From positions 1-6,302 of the forward strand of contig JACMMM010000365.1 in the NCBI GenBank assembly GCA_014379065.1: a stretch of DNA of 6,302 nt, written 5' to 3'. Position numbers and translations under genes: made by a program. The notes beneath the pieces are model-generated. The model was not told the DNA's origin. It did no database searches and saw only the letters and a program-made list of their open reading frames with translations. The stretch comes from Saprospiraceae bacterium (lineage in GTDB: Bacteria > Bacteroidota > Bacteroidia > Chitinophagales > Saprospiraceae). Each line of letters begins with the position of its first letter. Position 1 is the first letter of the stretch. Shown piece by piece: positions 5,832 through 6,302 of this stretch.

Positions 5832-6302
5832 TCAAGCGTCGGCTTTCTTTTTCGGCGCTCGCTTGGGCTTCTCCGCAGGCTCTTCTTTACCCGCCGAAGC
5901 TTCAGCGGAGGCGGGTTCCGATTCTGAGGCGGGTACTTCTTCTTGCTTAAAAGACTCAAGTGCTTCAGTATCTCCTGCGGTTTTGTGCACCACATCGTCA
6001 ATGATGATGCCATCTGAGGCAGCGGGCGCTTCTTCTTGCTTGAAAGACTCAAGCGCCTCAGCCTCCCCAGCGGCTTTATGTACCACATCGTCAATGATGA
6101 TGCCGTCTGCGGATCTACCCTGCGCTCGGAGGGCATCGCCAGGCGTATCGTTCGAGGTGATTGATTCTTTTGGATCCGCATCCTCCTTTTTGAATGACTC
6201 ATACACTTCCCCTGCTTTTTCCTTGGCCTCGGCGTATGCTTCTGTGGCTTTATCTTTGGCCTCGCTCAACATTTCGCCCGCTTTTTCCTTCGCTTCGCTG
6301 TA
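5832..6302 (-). CDS. Charged repeat protein with LEA/YtxH-like 11-mers and two DGIIIDDVVHK modules; N-terminal part beyond window
   Basis: Visible are 156 codons plus the TGA at 5834-5832. The frame is open to the right edge. ATG at 6272 is inside the repeat pattern (EAKEKAGEMLS, EAKDKATEAYA, EAKEKAGEVYE, three 11-residue units), so the true start lies outside the window. Such Lys/Glu/Ala 11-mers are typical of LEA group 3-like and YtxH-type stress proteins and favour amphipathic helix. Then follow ESFKKED, a polar linker, two copies of a 31-residue module beginning with ADGIIIDDVVHK and SDGIIIDDVVHK and each containing ALESFKQEE, a Ser/Ala/Glu-rich stretch, and the basic tail KPKRAPKKKADA. 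No enzyme motif, membrane segment or cysteine is visible in this part. It is probably largely disordered or helical, with a role in stress or surface and DNA binding only guessed. It converges with the barrel gene and may share its terminator. The coding frame is well supported by the repeat pattern; the function is not known. Confidence 0.78.
   Translation of the reverse strand, partial: YSEAKEKAGEMLSEAKDKATEAYAEAKEKAGEVYESFKKEDADPKESITSNDTPGDALRAQGRSADGIIIDDVVHKAAGEAEALESFKQEEAPAASDGIIIDDVVHKTAGDTEALESFKQEEVPASESEPASAEASAGKEEPAEKPKRAPKKKADA
5936..6121 (-). repeat. Two tandem 93-base repeats in the charged repeat-protein gene
   Basis: The plus-strand segments starting at 5936 and 6029 align with an offset of 93 bases (31 codons). 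Over the first 85 bases I count about 13 differences, most of them in third codon positions. The longest identical block ends in the part coding DGIIIDDVVH. Similarity fades after about 6113. The copies keep the reading frame and encode the two DGIIIDDVVHK modules. ESFKKED further upstream in the protein may be a third, degenerate trace of the ESFKQEE part. Confidence 0.85.

Noticed and set aside
5813..6202. 129-residue minus-strand frame with repeats
   Set aside because: It is an out-of-frame reading of the repeat-protein gene. Its repeats come from the 93-base DNA repeat, and it lacks the regular 11-mer pattern that extends to the edge in the chosen frame.

Overview
The window looks like chromosomal DNA from a member of the Bacteroidota, possibly a Saprospiria-like lineage. 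This rests on four observations: a TcB protein of the type I associate with that phylum, a DUF481 outer-membrane barrel with an N-terminal signal ending in SQ, starts without visible Shine-Dalgarno sequences, and an AT-rich intergenic region. The species cannot be fixed from the sequence. There are three protein genes, two of them cut by the window edges. I see no tRNA, rRNA, CRISPR array or transposase gene.

Positions 1-4621 (minus strand) hold one uninterrupted reading frame of 1540 codons that runs off the left edge. It is a Tc (ABC) toxin B component. In order it has an SpvB domain, FG-GAP/VCBS beta-propeller repeats, the TcdB middle N and middle C domains, and the start of an Rhs/YD shell. 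The frame is still open past the usual length of a stand-alone TcB, so a TcB-TcC fusion with an Rhs core and a toxic C-terminal end beyond the window is likely. One short glycine/serine-rich loop is encoded by a C/G-tract palindrome that looks like an inserted dispersed repeat.

Positions 4622-4965 are a 344-base divergent intergenic region. It contains two inverted repeats, three copies of the heptamer CCAATCA (one inverted) and a near-identical 15-base AT-rich direct repeat. If the only candidate Bacteroidota-type promoter for the toxin gene is real, both inverted repeats lie in its 5' leader.

Positions 4966-5733 (plus strand) encode a secreted DUF481-family outer-membrane beta-barrel. It ends shortly before a strong stem-loop terminator at 5774-5818, which may also serve the convergent gene on the other side.

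Positions 5832-6302 (minus strand) hold the C-terminal 156 codons of a charged, Lys/Glu/Ala-rich protein. It starts with 11-residue LEA/YtxH-like coiled repeats, continues with two copies of a 31-residue module containing DGIIIDDVVHK, and ends in a lysine-rich tail. Its start lies outside the window.

Nothing shows that the three genes form one pathway. The toxin and barrel genes are divergent and could share a control region. The barrel and repeat-protein genes are convergent.
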